From Streptomyces diacarni (GTDB taxonomy: Bacteria; Actinomycetota; Actinomycetes; Streptomycetales; Streptomycetaceae): a stretch of 64,000 nt of DNA. The stretch covers positions 1 to 64,000 of the forward strand of contig NZ_QOIN01000025.1 of assembly GCF_003323715.1 (NCBI RefSeq). The letters are read 5' to 3'. Shown here piece after piece: positions 8,716-21,142 of this stretch. Each line of letters starts with the position of its first letter. The first letter of the stretch is position 1. A program made the position numbers and the translations under genes. A model generated the notes under the pieces. The model searched no databases. It saw only the letters and a program-made list of their open reading frames with translations, and was not told the DNA's origin.

Positions 8716-8790
8716 CAAGCCGCCGGGTGGACTCGCCTGCCTGGGGCGACCCGGCAGCCGAGCCGCTCGCGTAGGGCCCGGAGGCGACCG

Positions 8791-9558
8791 GTGTTCTACT
8801 ACGTGCTCAAGTACGTGTTGCTGGGGCCGCTGTTGCGGCTGGCCTTCCGGCCCCGGATCGAGGGTCTGGAGAACGTGCCGTCGGAGGGCGCGGCGATCGT
8901 GGCGGGGAACCATCTGTCCTTCTCCGACCACTTCGTGATGCCCGCCATCCTCAAGCGCCGCATCACCTTCCTCGCCAAGGCCGAGTACTTCACGGGTCCT
9001 GGTCTCAAAGGACGGCTGACGGCAGCCTTCTTCCACAGCGCGGGGCAGATTCCCGTCGACCGTTCGGGCAAGGGGGCGGGCCAGGCCGCCATCGACGAGG
9101 GGCTGCGGGTGCTGCGCAGGGGAGAGTTGCTCGGCATCTACCCGGAGGGCACCCGTTCGCACGACGGCCGCCTCTACAAGGGCCGGGTCGGCGTGGCGGC
9201 GATGGCGCTCGGCGCGGGGGTGAAGGTGGTGCCGTGCGCGATGGTCGGCACGTTCGAACTCCAGCCTCCGGGGAGGAGGCTGCCGCGCATGGGACGGGTC
9301 ACCATCAGGTTCGGTGAGCCGCTGGACTTCTCCCGCTTCGCGGGTATGGAGAACGAGCGGACGGTGCTGCGGGCGGCCACCGACGAGATCATCCACGAGA
9401 TCCTGCGGCTGTCGGGACAGGAGTACGTGGACATGTACGCCCCCGACGCGAAGGCGGCGCAGGACGAGGAGCGCGCCCGGGGCAGGCGTCCGAAGGGACG
9501 CTCGCGGGGACCGGCGGGCGGGGCAGGCGCCGACGGGCGGCACGGCGCGGGACGTTGA
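8791..9558 (+). CDS. plsC: 1-acyl-sn-glycerol-3-phosphate acyltransferase (PlsC family)
   Basis: A 255-aa membrane-associated acyltransferase that makes phosphatidic acid from lysophosphatidate. It shows the family blocks in order: NHLSFSD (HX4D catalytic), then the GQIPVDRSG region, then YPEGTRS (EGTR substrate block), and KVVPCAMVGT. GTG at 8791 is chosen because GGAGGCG lies 4-10 nt upstream and the protein starts with the typical VFYYVLKYVLLGPLLRLAFRP. The C-terminal 40 residues are basic and Gly-rich. The long leader contains a MITE-like insertion. Confidence 0.88.
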   Translation: MFYYVLKYVLLGPLLRLAFRPRIEGLENVPSEGAAIVAGNHLSFSDHFVMPAILKRRITFLAKAEYFTGPGLKGRLTAAFFHSAGQIPVDRSGKGAGQAAIDEGLRVLRRGELLGIYPEGTRSHDGRLYKGRVGVAAMALGAGVKVVPCAMVGTFELQPPGRRLPRMGRVTIRFGEPLDFSRFAGMENERTVLRAATDEIIHEILRLSGQEYVDMYAPDAKAAQDEERARGRRPKGRSRGPAGGAGADGRHGAGR

Positions 9559-9640
9559 GGGGCCGCGGCGCCGCGGAGGATGCGCCGTCGGCGTAATCGT
9601 CGAGGGCGAAACCCTGCTGACCGCCGGGCCGCCGCAGGCC

Positions 9641-9646
9641 TAGCGT
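9641..9646 (+). promoter_or_regulatory. -10 box (TAGCGT) for a leaderless epimerase mRNA
   Basis: TAGCGT ends 6 nt before the ATG at 9653 and there is no Shine-Dalgarno sequence, so transcription and translation probably begin at the same base. Confidence 0.45.
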
Positions 9647-9652
9647 GCCTTC

Positions 9653-10711
9653 ATGGCAAACGGATCACGAGCCCTGGTACTGGGCGCGACGGGTCAGATC
9701 GGGCGCGCGGCGGTGCGTGCGCTGGCCGGGGACGGGTGGGAGGTGACGGCCGCGTCCCGTGGCGGCGGGCGGGACGCGCGATGGCCGTCGCAGGTGCGCG
9801 CCGTCGCGGTGGACCGGGATGAGCCCGGTGCGCTGGAGGCGGCCGTGGGCGACGGCTTCGGCCTGCTGCTCGACGTGACGGCCATGACGGCTGTGCACGC
9901 CCGGCAGATCGCGGGCCTCGCCGGCCGGATCGGCTCGGCGGTCGTCCTGTCCACCGCCGCCGTCTACGAGGACGAGGAGGGCCGCAGTTTCGTCACCCAG
10001 GACGAGCCGGACGGCTGGCCGCGCTACCGGGTGCCCCTCGCGGAGACGGACCGCGCCATGCGGCCGGACGAGAAGGTGTACGGCGCGCGCAAGGTGGTCG
10101 TCGAGAACGCGCTGACGGCGCTGGGCGACCGGTTGCCCGTCACGATGCTGCGGGCGAGCGCCGTGTACGGCCCGTACTGCCGCACCCCGCGCGAGGCGTA
10201 CTTCGTCAAGCGGTGGCTGGACGGGCGCCGGGTGCGGGTGCTGGCGTACAACGGGGAGAGCCGTTTCCACCCCGTCCATGTCGACAACATCGCGGAGCTG
10301 GTGCGTCTCGCCGGGCGCCGTCCCGGGTCGCGGGTGCTGAACGCCGCCGATCCGCAGGCGCCGACGGTCGCCCAGATCGCGGAACTGCACGACGAGGCAC
10401 TCGGCTGGGAGTGCGAGACGGTGCTGATGGACGGCGCGCCGCCCGCCGACGCGCCGTCGGTGGGCCTCACCCCGTGGTCGCTGCCGCATCCGCTGGTGCT
10501 GGACATGTCGGCCGCCGAGCGGGAGTTGGGCTACCGGCCGGTGACCACGTACGAGCAGGCGCTGCCCGAGACGGTGGAGTGGCTGGCAGACCACATACGG
10601 GGCCGGGACGTAGCCGAGGCGCTGCCGAGGCTGGCCGCGGCGTACGAGCCGCTGGAGCGCCTGTTCGACTACGCGGCCGAGGACCGCTGGCTGGCGTCAC
10701 ACGGGCGGTGA
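9653..10711 (+). CDS. NAD-dependent epimerase/dehydratase-like protein (extended SDR)
   Basis: A 352-aa Rossmann protein with the nucleotide-binding motif LGATGQIGRA at about 9-18, a catalytic-type YGARK (YxxxK) near residue 143 and the family segment RFHPVHVDNIAELV. It resembles nucleoside-diphosphate-sugar epimerases and isoflavone-reductase-like SDRs; the substrate is unknown. The ATG is just after a TAGCGT box, suggesting a leaderless transcript. It converges on the secreted peptidase gene, with a strong bidirectional hairpin between them. Confidence 0.8.
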   Translation: MANGSRALVLGATGQIGRAAVRALAGDGWEVTAASRGGGRDARWPSQVRAVAVDRDEPGALEAAVGDGFGLLLDVTAMTAVHARQIAGLAGRIGSAVVLSTAAVYEDEEGRSFVTQDEPDGWPRYRVPLAETDRAMRPDEKVYGARKVVVENALTALGDRLPVTMLRASAVYGPYCRTPREAYFVKRWLDGRRVRVLAYNGESRFHPVHVDNIAELVRLAGRRPGSRVLNAADPQAPTVAQIAELHDEALGWECETVLMDGAPPADAPSVGLTPWSLPHPLVLDMSAAERELGYRPVTTYEQALPETVEWLADHIRGRDVAEALPRLAAAYEPLERLFDYAAEDRWLASHGR

Positions 10712-10720
10712 GAGACGGCT

Positions 10721-10755
10721 GAGGGGCGGACCGGAACGCATCCGGTCCGCCCCTC
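10721..10755. terminator. Bidirectional terminator, perfect 15-bp stem
   Basis: GAGGGGCGGACCGGA at 10721-10735 is exactly complementary to 10741-10755, with the loop ACGCA. It lies between two convergent genes and can terminate both. Confidence 0.85.
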
Positions 10756-10795
10756 GCGGCTGCCTGCCCTCAGTGCGCGTCCCTCGCGGACGGTG

Positions 10796-12460
10796 TCACG
10801 GAGTGCGGGCGGGCACGGCCGCGGCCTTGGCCTTCGCCGACGCCTTGGCCGCGGACTTGACCGGCTGCGGCTCGGCGTGCGGCGAGCAGGTCACGTCCTT
10901 GGCGTCGACGGTGCCCTTGAGCAGGTAGGCGTCGACACGCTTGTTGATGCAGTCGTTCTTCAGGTTGGTGATGCCGTGCGAGCCCGCGCCCTTCTCGGTG
11001 ATCAGACGGGAGCCCTTGAGCCGCTTGTGCAGCTCGACGCCACCGGGGTAAGGAGTGGCCGCGTCGCGGGTGGCCTGGATCATCAGCACCGGGTGCGAGG
11101 TCTTGGCGTGGATGTTCAGCGGCTTGTGCTGCTTGAGGGGCCACACGCCGCACGGGTAGTTCATCCAGGCGTTGGACCAGGTCAGGAACGGGTACTTCTC
11201 GTGCAGCCGGGTGCTGTCGCGGTCCCAGGTCTTCCAGTCGCGCGGCCACTGCGCGTCGTTGCACTCGACGGCGGTGTAGACGGCGTTGCTGTTCTCGCCG
11301 GCCTTGTTGCCCTCCACGTCCGACATGTCGGGGGCCGCGGCCTCGATCAGCGGCTTCTCGTCACCGCCCAGGTAGGCGGCCCACACCGAGGCGACCTCGG
11401 CCCAGGCGGAGTCGTAGTACGGGGCGCTCTGGAAGAAGCCCAGCAGCTCGGAGGGGCCGACGACGCCGCCGATGGGGTCCTTCTTCGCGGTGGAGCGCAG
11501 CTCGCGCCACTTGGCCTCGATCTTCTCGGGCGTCGAGCCGATGCCGTAGACGTCGTCGTGCTTGGCCACCCACTTCTTCCAGTCTTCCCAGCGGGTCTGG
11601 AAGGCGATGTCCTGGTCGAGGTTGACGTCGTACCAGATCTTCTTCGGCGAGGGGTTGACGATGCTGTCGGTGATCATCCGGCGGATGTGTCCCGGGAACA
11701 GCTCCGCGTAGACCGCGCCCAGGTACGTGCCGTAGGAGACGCCGAGGTAGTTGAGCTTCTTGTCGCCGAGCGCGGCACGGATGACGTCGAGGTCGCGGGC
11801 CGTGTTGGGCGTGGTCATCTGCGGCAGGAGGTCGCCGCCGCGCTCCTTGCAGCCGTCCGCGTACTCCTTGGCGAGCTTGCGCTGGGCGCGCTTGTCAGCC
11901 TCGCTGTCGGGCACCGGGTCGTCCTTGGGTGCCTTGACCCACTCCTGGGGGTCGGCGCAGGAGATGGGCGCGGAGTGGCCGACGCCGCGCGGGTCGAAGC
12001 CGACGAAGTCGTAGGCGGTGGCGGCCTTGGCCCACAGCGGGTTCTTGTCGGGGATGCGGTTGGGGAAGGCCATCCCGGAGCCGCCGGGACCGCCCGGGTT
12101 GTAGACGAGGGAGCCCTGCCGCTTGCCCTTGCCGCCGGTGCTGCGGGCCCGGTCGACGGCGAGTTTGATCTTCTTGCCGTCGGGCTTGGCGTAGTCGAGC
12201 GGCACGGTCACCCAGCCGCACTCGACGCCGTCCTTCAGGCCCCAGTCCGCGGGGCAGTCCTTCCAGTCGACACCGGTGCGGGCGGCGCGGGCGGCCGCCT
12301 TGTGGACGCCGCGGGCCTCGGCGGAGCCGTGCCGCCCGGTGTGCTGCGCGTGGGTGCCGGTACCGTCGGCGAACGCGTTCGGTACGGATATGAGGCCGGC
12401 CGTGAGGGCTCCGGCGGCGAGGGTGCCGGCGGCGGCTATGGCCGCCTTCCGTCTGGTCAC
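10796..12460 (-). CDS. Secreted tripeptidyl aminopeptidase (Tap-like alpha/beta hydrolase)
   Basis: A 554-aa exported serine peptidase that removes N-terminal tripeptides. It has a Sec signal peptide (basic MTRRK, an Ala-rich core, cleavage near NAFADG, about 1-32). Oxyanion loop NPGGPGGSG is at 121-129, nucleophile Ser242 in GVSYGTYLG, with a C-terminal domain supplying Asp (QATRDAATP) and His (GAGSHGITN). Length matches S. lividans Tap. The GTG start at 12460 has GGGGGA upstream. It is transcribed in the same direction as the urease operon but separated by about 150 bp. Confidence 0.9.
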   Translation of the reverse strand: MTRRKAAIAAAGTLAAGALTAGLISVPNAFADGTGTHAQHTGRHGSAEARGVHKAAARAARTGVDWKDCPADWGLKDGVECGWVTVPLDYAKPDGKKIKLAVDRARSTGGKGKRQGSLVYNPGGPGGSGMAFPNRIPDKNPLWAKAATAYDFVGFDPRGVGHSAPISCADPQEWVKAPKDDPVPDSEADKRAQRKLAKEYADGCKERGGDLLPQMTTPNTARDLDVIRAALGDKKLNYLGVSYGTYLGAVYAELFPGHIRRMITDSIVNPSPKKIWYDVNLDQDIAFQTRWEDWKKWVAKHDDVYGIGSTPEKIEAKWRELRSTAKKDPIGGVVGPSELLGFFQSAPYYDSAWAEVASVWAAYLGGDEKPLIEAAAPDMSDVEGNKAGENSNAVYTAVECNDAQWPRDWKTWDRDSTRLHEKYPFLTWSNAWMNYPCGVWPLKQHKPLNIHAKTSHPVLMIQATRDAATPYPGGVELHKRLKGSRLITEKGAGSHGITNLKNDCINKRVDAYLLKGTVDAKDVTCSPHAEPQPVKSAAKASAKAKAAAVPARTP

Positions 12461-12611
12461 GTGTACTTGTCCCCCTTCGGGTGCTGCCGCATGTGTGACG
12501 GCGGTGGTCGGTGACCACGGTGGTGGTGTCAGGGGGATCCTTCTCCCTCACGGGCGGTAAGGGACAGGGCAGAGGTTGGTTCTTTACCAAGACGTATCTT
12601 TGTGCCGCGCC

Positions 12612-13387
12612 TCACCAAGAAGTGAAGGTCAGCGCCTCGTCGAGCACCCGCCGCAGCCGCAGCGCGTCCTGCGCCACAGCCGTCACCAGCACCCCGGGAC
12701 CCGCCAGCGGGGTGACGGCGGCCGTCTCCCCCAGCAGCCGCGACTGCTCCGGCTCGTCGCCCAGACCGGGGTCCACGACGAGGAGTTGGCCCACCGCCCG
12801 GTGCCCTCCCAGTACCGCGCCGTCGTCCCAACCGGGCGCGCCGGGGCCGAAGTCGAGCTGCTGGTCGAGCAGCGGACGCCCGGCGTACCGCACCGTCAGG
12901 CGGCTGGTGAGCCGCCCAGGGCCCTCCCCCGCGCGGCCGAGCACCTGCTCGTCCCGCAGCACGAGGCGGGCGCCGGGAGCCAGCTCGGCACGGATGCGCT
13001 GGCGCAGTTCGCTGCCGCACACCGAGATCAGCGGCTCGGGCAGCCAGTGCAGCAGGCCGCCCTCACCGACCTGAAGCCATACGTCCCAGTGGGCGGGGTC
13101 CGCGGTGCGGCCCGGCAGGGCCAGGGTGGCGGCGCTGCCGTCCACCCGCAGCGCCGCGCCGGCGCGGACGCGGGTCTCGATGGCCAGCCGGTCACCGCCC
13201 AGGGGCGCGCTCATCGCCCCCACCAGGGTGACCCGCGCCCGCGAGGGGTCGGCCGAGCGGGTACGGCGCACGGCGAACGGCCCCTCGCCGCTGCGCAGCG
13301 GCAGCGCCGTGCCGCCGCGCCCGTCGGGCGCCGCGGTGATCCGGGCGTGGGCCCGCACGCCGGTTACGGGCAGCGCTGTCGCCGTCG

Positions 13388-13391
<4 letters not shown>
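12612..13391 (-). CDS. ureD: Urease accessory protein UreD
   Basis: A 259-aa urease maturation scaffold (called UreH in some species). It binds apo-urease and recruits UreF and UreG for nickel insertion. It shows the family segments [32 protein letters not shown] and a C-terminal [12 protein letters not shown]. Its start overlaps the ureG stop by 4 nt, so the two are translationally coupled. It is the last gene of the urease operon. Confidence 0.9.
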
Positions 13392-14125
<734 letters not shown>

Positions 14126-14144
14126 GGGGTCCTCCGGGAAGTGC

Positions 14145-14191
14145 GGGCGGGGGTAGGGGTCGGGGATGGCGGGGGGTGAGGGGTGAGGGGG
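14145..14191 (+). repeat. G-rich tract in the ureF-ureG gap, G-quadruplex capable
   Basis: Seven G-runs of 3-6 bases separated by 1-4 nt lie on the + strand, the template strand for the urease operon. The rest of 14126-14283 holds no gene. Confidence 0.6.
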
Positions 14192-14283
14192 TGACGGCCG
14201 GCCCCGGGAGACGGGGCGCTGCGCCGTGCGGCGGCGAGCGGGCGGGCCGACCGTCCCCAGGAGGCGAAGCGGGCGGGCCGTGC

Positions 14284-14952
14284 TCAGGAGGCGAAGAGGC
14301 GTACGGGCCAGGCCGCGTGCTGCTCAGCGGTGATCTCCAACAGCGGTGCCGAGGCGGCGGGCAGGTCCTCGACGGGGCCGCGGGCCGCCTCCTCGGCCCG
14401 TCTCGCCACCTCCTCCATGTCGGGGGCGAGACGCGCCAGGACGGCGGTGGCGTCGAACGGGTCGAGGCCGAGCAGGCGGACGACCGCCGTGGCGGGGCCG
14501 CTCACGTTCTCGTACGCGGCGGCGTGCGCGGCGTCCAGCGGGGTGAGGCCCGCGGAGCGCGCCGCCAGGCCCAGCACCACCGGCTGGTGCGCGCCCTTGG
14601 GCCGGGCGGCGGCCAGCGCGTCGAGGCCGGGTCCCGGCCAGGTGGCCCGGGCCGCGCGCATCATCTGCCGGCCCAGCCTGCGTGCCGTGCGCCGCAGCGC
14701 GGGCGAGGACGTCCGCGCGTCGGCCGCCTCGTCCAGGGCGAGCGGGTCGGTCCCCGCGGCGGCGGCCGCCGCGAGGGCCGCCGCCGTCAGGCCGGCTGTG
14801 TGGAGCCGGCCCGCGCAGAAGCGGTGCAGGCTCGCCGCGTCCCGGATCCGGCCCGCCTTCACGGCGGCCTCGGCACCTGAGGAGTGGGCGTGCCCTCCGG
14901 CGGGGAACCTGCCGTCGGCGAGCACCAGCAAGGTGGCGGCGCCAGCGCGCAT
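14284..14952 (-). CDS. ureF: Urease accessory protein UreF
   Basis: A 222-aa all-helical accessory protein that bridges UreD and UreG in the maturation complex. Family features are [18 protein letters not shown] at the N-terminus and the central region [19 protein letters not shown]. The start at 14952 is set by GGAGG 9 nt upstream; the upstream open frame is a shadow of ureC. It follows ureC by 53 nt. Confidence 0.9.
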   Translation of the reverse strand: MRAGAATLLVLADGRFPAGGHAHSSGAEAAVKAGRIRDAASLHRFCAGRLHTAGLTAAALAAAAAAGTDPLALDEAADARTSSPALRRTARRLGRQMMRAARATWPGPGLDALAAARPKGAHQPVVLGLAARSAGLTPLDAAHAAAYENVSGPATAVVRLLGLDPFDATAVLARLAPDMEEVARRAEEAARGPVEDLPAASAPLLEITAEQHAAWPVRLFAS

Positions 14953-15005
14953 GGTGTGAACCTCCAGTCGTCTCCCGGCGCTCGGCCGCGGGGAGAGGGT
15001 GTCGC

Positions 15006-16727
15006 TCAGAACAGGAAGTACCGCTGCGCCATCGGCAGGGTCTTCGCCGGGGACGGGTCGACAGGGTCGCCGTCGATGGTGACGGTGAAGGTGTCGGGGT
15101 CGACGCGTACGTCGGGGCGGGCGTCGTTCTGGCGCATGTCGGCCTTGGTGACAGGGCGGGTGTCGCGGATGGCGACGAACCGCTTGGTCAGGGCCAGCCG
15201 TTCGGGCAGGTTGTCGTCGAACGCGGTCCGGGTCACGAAGTTGACGGAGTTGGCGCCCGGGGCCCGCCCGGTGGCGCCGAACATCCGCCGCGGCAGCACC
15301 GGCTGCGGGGTGGGGATGGACGCGTTGGCGTCGCCGATCTGCGCGTAGGCGACCTGTCCGCCCTTGATGACGAGCTGTGGCTTGACGCCGAAGAAGGCGG
15401 GGTCCCACAGCACCAGGTCGGCGAGCTTGCCGGCTTCCACGGAGCCGATCTCGTCGTCCATGCCCTGCGCGACCGCCGGGTTGATGGTGTATTTGGCGAC
15501 ATAGCGACGTGCCCGGAGGTTGTCGGCTCGCCCGTCGCCGGCCAGGGCCCCGTACCGCTCCTTCATCACGTGCGCGGTCTGCCACGTGCGCAGCACGACC
15601 TCGCCGATGCGGCCCATGGCCTGGGAGTCGGACGAGATGATCGAGATGGCGCCGAGGTCGTGCAGGGTGTCCTCGGCGGCGATGGTGCTGGGCCTGATGC
15701 GGGACTCGGCGAAGGCGAGGTCCTCGGGCACGGCCGGGTTCAGGTGGTGGCAGACCATCAGCATGTCGAGGTGTTCCTCGATGGTGTTGACGGTGTGCGG
15801 CCGCGTCGGGTTGGTGGACGAGGGCAGGACGTTGGCCTCGCCGACGACGGTGATGATGTCGGGCGCGTGCCCGCCGCCCGCCCCCTCGGTGTGGTACGCG
15901 TGGATGCCGCGCCCGGCGATCGCGGCGAGGGTGTCGCCGACGAACCCGGCCTCGTTGAGGGTGTCGGTGTGGATGGCGACCTGGGCACCGGTCTCGTCGC
16001 AGACGGACAGGCAGGCGTCGATGGCGGCCGGGGTGGCGCCCCAGTCCTCATGGATCTTGAACCCGACGGCGCCGCCGCGCAGTTGGCTCATCATGGCCGG
16101 ACGGGAGACGGTGTTGCCCTTGCCGAGCAGGCCGACGTTGACCGGCAGCCCGTCCATGCCCTCCAGTGTGCGGGCCGTGTGCCAGGCACCGGGGGTGACC
16201 GTGGTGGCCTTGGAGCCCTCGGCGGGCCCGGTGCCGCCGCCCACCAGCGTGGTGATGCCGGAGGCCAGCGCCTCGTCGATGAGCTGCGGGCAGATGAAGT
16301 GCACGTGCGCGTCGATCGCCCCGGCCGTGAGGATCTTGCCGTTGCCCGCGATGATCTCGGTTTCCGGGCCGATGACCAGGTCCGGGTGGACACCGTCCAT
16401 GGTGTCCGGGTTGCCTGCCTTGCCGAGCGCGACGATCCGCCCGTCACGGATGCCGACGTCCGCCTTGACGACGCCCCAGTGGTCGAGGACGAGCGCTCCG
16501 GTGACCACGGTGTCCGGGGTTCCCTCGGCGCGGGTGACCAGCGACTGCCCCATGGACTCGCGAATGACCTTGCCGCCGCCGAAGACGGCTTCGTCGCCCG
16601 AGCGCCCGGGGCCGCCGGACAGATCGTCCTCGATCTCGACGACGAGCGCGGTGTCGGCCAGCCGTACGCGGTCGCCGGTGGTGGGGCCGAAGAGGTCGGC
16701 GTAGGCGGCGCGGGACAGCTCAAGCAT
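15006..16727 (-). CDS. ureC: Urease alpha subunit
   Basis: The 573-aa nickel catalytic subunit, hydrolysing urea to ammonia and carbamate. Metal and active-site blocks are present: HVHF (Ni-binding His pair), GFKIHEDWG with the Lys that becomes carbamylated, [23 protein letters not shown] and the mobile flap CHHLNP. Full family length. Its start overlaps the ureB stop by 8 nt. Confidence 0.97.
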   Translation of the reverse strand: MLELSRAAYADLFGPTTGDRVRLADTALVVEIEDDLSGGPGRSGDEAVFGGGKVIRESMGQSLVTRAEGTPDTVVTGALVLDHWGVVKADVGIRDGRIVALGKAGNPDTMDGVHPDLVIGPETEIIAGNGKILTAGAIDAHVHFICPQLIDEALASGITTLVGGGTGPAEGSKATTVTPGAWHTARTLEGMDGLPVNVGLLGKGNTVSRPAMMSQLRGGAVGFKIHEDWGATPAAIDACLSVCDETGAQVAIHTDTLNEAGFVGDTLAAIAGRGIHAYHTEGAGGGHAPDIITVVGEANVLPSSTNPTRPHTVNTIEEHLDMLMVCHHLNPAVPEDLAFAESRIRPSTIAAEDTLHDLGAISIISSDSQAMGRIGEVVLRTWQTAHVMKERYGALAGDGRADNLRARRYVAKYTINPAVAQGMDDEIGSVEAGKLADLVLWDPAFFGVKPQLVIKGGQVAYAQIGDANASIPTPQPVLPRRMFGATGRAPGANSVNFVTRTAFDDNLPERLALTKRFVAIRDTRPVTKADMRQNDARPDVRVDPDTFTVTIDGDPVDPSPAKTLPMAQRYFLF

Positions 16728-17031
16728 CGAGGGGGCCTCCAGTGGCGGAACGCAATCCGGCGACGACGCGCCGGCCGCCGATGGGTACGAGGGCGACGTC
16801 GACGGGGATGCCGGGCTCGAAGCGGACGGCGGTTCCGGCCGCGATGTCCAGGCGCGTGCCCCGCGCGGCCTCGCGGTCGAAGTCGAGTCCGGGGTTGGCC
16901 TCGGCGAAGTGGTAGTGGGAGCCGACCTGGACGGGCCGGTCGGCGGAGTTGAGCACGGTCAGCCGGGTCACGTCGGCGCCCTCGTTGACCGGCACCGGCT
17001 CTGCGGCGTAGAGGATCTCTCCGGGAATCAT
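16720..17031 (-). CDS. ureB: Urease beta subunit
   Basis: The 103-aa structural subunit, with [17 protein letters not shown] at the N-terminus, [18 protein letters not shown] in the middle and a GTAVRFEPG motif. It starts 25 nt after ureA and overlaps ureC by 8 nt. Separate gamma, beta and alpha genes are the usual actinobacterial layout. Confidence 0.96.
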   Translation of the reverse strand: MIPGEILYAAEPVPVNEGADVTRLTVLNSADRPVQVGSHYHFAEANPGLDFDREAARGTRLDIAAGTAVRFEPGIPVDVALVPIGGRRVVAGLRSATGGPLDA

Positions 17032-17056
17032 GGTGTGCGGCTCCTCGTCGGCGCGG

Positions 17057-17359
17057 TCAGGCGATCGGCTCGTGGACGGTCACGAGCTTGGTGCCGTCGG
17101 GGAACGTCGCCTCGACCTGCACGTCGTGGAGCATTTCGGGGATCCCCTCCATGACGTCGTCGCGCGTGAGGACCGTGCGTCCCGACTCCATCAACTGCGC
17201 GACGGTGCGCCCGTCCCTGGCGCCCTCCAGCACGTGCACGGTGATCAGCGCGGTCGCCTCGGGGTGGTTCAGGCGCACTCCGCGGTCCTTGCGCCGCTGT
17301 GCCACGTCGGCGGCGACATGTATGAGCAGCCGCTCCTGCTCGTGCGGGGTCAATTGCAT
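17057..17359 (-). CDS. ureA: Urease gamma subunit
   Basis: The 100-aa smallest urease subunit, first gene of the operon. The start at 17359 ([12 protein letters not shown]) is the universal UreA start, with GGTGGAG a few bases upstream. Conserved [21 protein letters not shown] and [16 protein letters not shown] are present. The operon promoter should lie in 17360-17600, but no convincing box or nickel-regulator site was recognised. Confidence 0.96.
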   Translation of the reverse strand: MQLTPHEQERLLIHVAADVAQRRKDRGVRLNHPEATALITVHVLEGARDGRTVAQLMESGRTVLTRDDVMEGIPEMLHDVQVEATFPDGTKLVTVHEPIA

Positions 17360-17614
17360 ACTCTCCACCTCACCGTCGTCACCGCGCCCGGGAACGCCCA
17401 GGTCACTGCGGCGACGACACACGCCGGTAGATGTATCACACACGCGACACCACGGCCGCAACTGCCCCTGAGGTTACGACGCCACTGTTTCGGTGCCGTA
17501 AACACCTCTCTCCGCAGCTATCGGCGGCCGCCCGCACGGCACACAGGGCTCGTCGGGCGCCCTGGACTCACAGGGCACAGAGGGCACCCGGCGAGCACCG
17601 CGCGCTCCTGACGC

Positions 17615-18253
17615 TCAGGCCGCCGGGGCGCCACCCGGATGCTGCGGCGCCGACATGGACACCAGGGCGCGCAGCCCCCTCGCGAACTCCTCGGGCGCGA
17701 TCCCGCCCCACAGCGCCTGCTGGACGAAATACCCCTGCACCGCGCCGATCAGGGTGCGGGCCACGTGCACGGTGTTGGCCTGGGGATCGACCCAGCCCCA
17801 CGCCTGGTACTCCTCGACGAGGCGCGCCCACTGCACCGAGAGCCGGGCGTACGCCTCGTTCAACGCGTCGGCCAGTTCGGGGTTGCGCAGCCCCTCGCCC
17901 CACACCTGGACGAGCAGGCGGGGCAGCTCCCGCTGATCCTTTCCCGCGCCCATGTCCTCCTCGAGCCTGCCGAAGACCTCACGGAAGAGCTCGTCCGGCG
18001 TCGGCGGCACCTCGGCGGCCGCCACCCGCTCGAACGAGGCGCGGATCGTGGCCAGCGCTTCTTGCGCCACGCCCACGACGATCTCGTCCTTGCCGCGGAA
18101 GTACCGGTAGACCGCGCCGGCGGACAGCCCGCTCTCCCGCAGCACGTCCTGCATGGAGGCGGCGTGGAAGCCGTCCCGCAGGAAGCAGCGGCGGGCGCCG
18201 TCGAGGATCTGGCGACGGCGGGCTTCGAGGTGTTCAGGGGAGACGCGAGCCAT
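17615..18253 (-). CDS. TetR family transcriptional repressor
   Basis: A 212-aa regulator with an N-terminal TetR helix-turn-helix (about 10-60: LDGARRCFLRDGFHAASMQD, then LSAGAVYRYFRGKDE) and a helical ligand-binding C-terminal domain. It diverges from the membrane-protein gene at 18397. Two copies of an AAAACGAACG-type operator lie in the shared promoter, consistent with autoregulation and control of its neighbour. Its ligand is unknown. Confidence 0.9.
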   Translation of the reverse strand: MARVSPEHLEARRRQILDGARRCFLRDGFHAASMQDVLRESGLSAGAVYRYFRGKDEIVVGVAQEALATIRASFERVAAAEVPPTPDELFREVFGRLEEDMGAGKDQRELPRLLVQVWGEGLRNPELADALNEAYARLSVQWARLVEEYQAWGWVDPQANTVHVARTLIGAVQGYFVQQALWGGIAPEEFARGLRALVSMSAPQHPGGAPAA

Positions 18254-18264
18254 GACGCCAGCCT

Positions 18265-20598
<2,334 letters not shown>

Positions 20599-20615
20599 GC
20601 GAATGCGCGTGGCGT

Positions 20616-20936
20616 TCAGCTCCCCTGGCCCGGTCGCCGGTCTCCGGCGGCCGGGCCGCGGTGTTCGGCGGCGATACCGAACCTTTGGGGCTCGGCGGCC
20701 GCGGCACCCCCGCCGGCCTCGCGGAACCCCGAGACGGTGCTGATGATCTCTTCCGCCTCCTGTTCGCCGGCCTGCCCGTCCGTCGCCTCCAGCCGCTCCA
20801 GGTCCGCGGCCGGAACCAGCCCCACGAGCGGTTTTCCGTGCCGGGTGACGACCACGCGCTCGTTCCCGTAGACGACCCGGTTGATCAGATCCGCCAGCTC
20901 GGCCCGGGCCTGCGTCACCGGAATCTCGTAAGCCAT
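20616..20936 (-). CDS. Phd/YefM-type antitoxin without an adjacent toxin
   Basis: A 106-aa protein with the Phd/YefM N-terminal fold: EIPVTQARAELADLINRV, then NERVVVTRHGKPLVGLVPAADLERL. The C-terminal part after residue 70 is Ala/Gly/Glu-rich and shows no known toxin-binding motif. No RelE, Doc or PIN gene is adjacent. It probably binds its own promoter as a dimer. Its ATG follows a TAGAAT box by 6 nt, suggesting a leaderless transcript. Confidence 0.8.
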   Translation of the reverse strand: MAYEIPVTQARAELADLINRVVYGNERVVVTRHGKPLVGLVPAADLERLEATDGQAGEQEAEEIISTVSGFREAGGGAAAAEPQRFGIAAEHRGPAAGDRRPGQGS

Positions 20937-20942
20937 CCCCCC

Positions 20943-20948
20943 ATTCTA
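20943..20948 (-). promoter_or_regulatory. -10 box (TAGAAT) for the leaderless antitoxin gene
   Basis: TAGAAT on the minus strand is followed by six G and then ATG, giving a transcript that starts at or next to the start codon. Confidence 0.5.
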
Positions 20949-21086
20949 GGGGGCGATGAAACCCCAGCTCAGCGCATGTTCACGGGCCTCCTCACGCCTG
21001 GTCGGCGGGCCGGGCGCTGCTTCGCCCGCAGCGGAATCGGGCCCGGAGCAGGGGACGTTGGCCGCTGTTCGTGGTGAGATGCTCGA

Positions 21087-21110
21087 CGTACGTTCTGTAC
21101 AGTCCGTACG
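21087..21110. promoter_or_regulatory. 24-bp dyad operator upstream of the ClpP paralogue
   Basis: CGTACG, CTGTACAG and CGTACG are arranged symmetrically around 21098/21099, and 20 of 24 positions obey the dyad. A TACAGT at 21098-21103 inside it could be a -10 box, so a bound repressor would block initiation. Confidence 0.6.
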
Positions 21111-21142
21111 TTTCTCACGCGACGACAGTGGAGTGCGACGCC

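Noticed and set aside
8599..8790. Longer plsC starting upstream of 8791
   Set aside because: The extension crosses the MITE-like element, is Arg-rich and lacks a ribosome-binding site. GTG 8791 has GGAGGCG and the family N-terminus.
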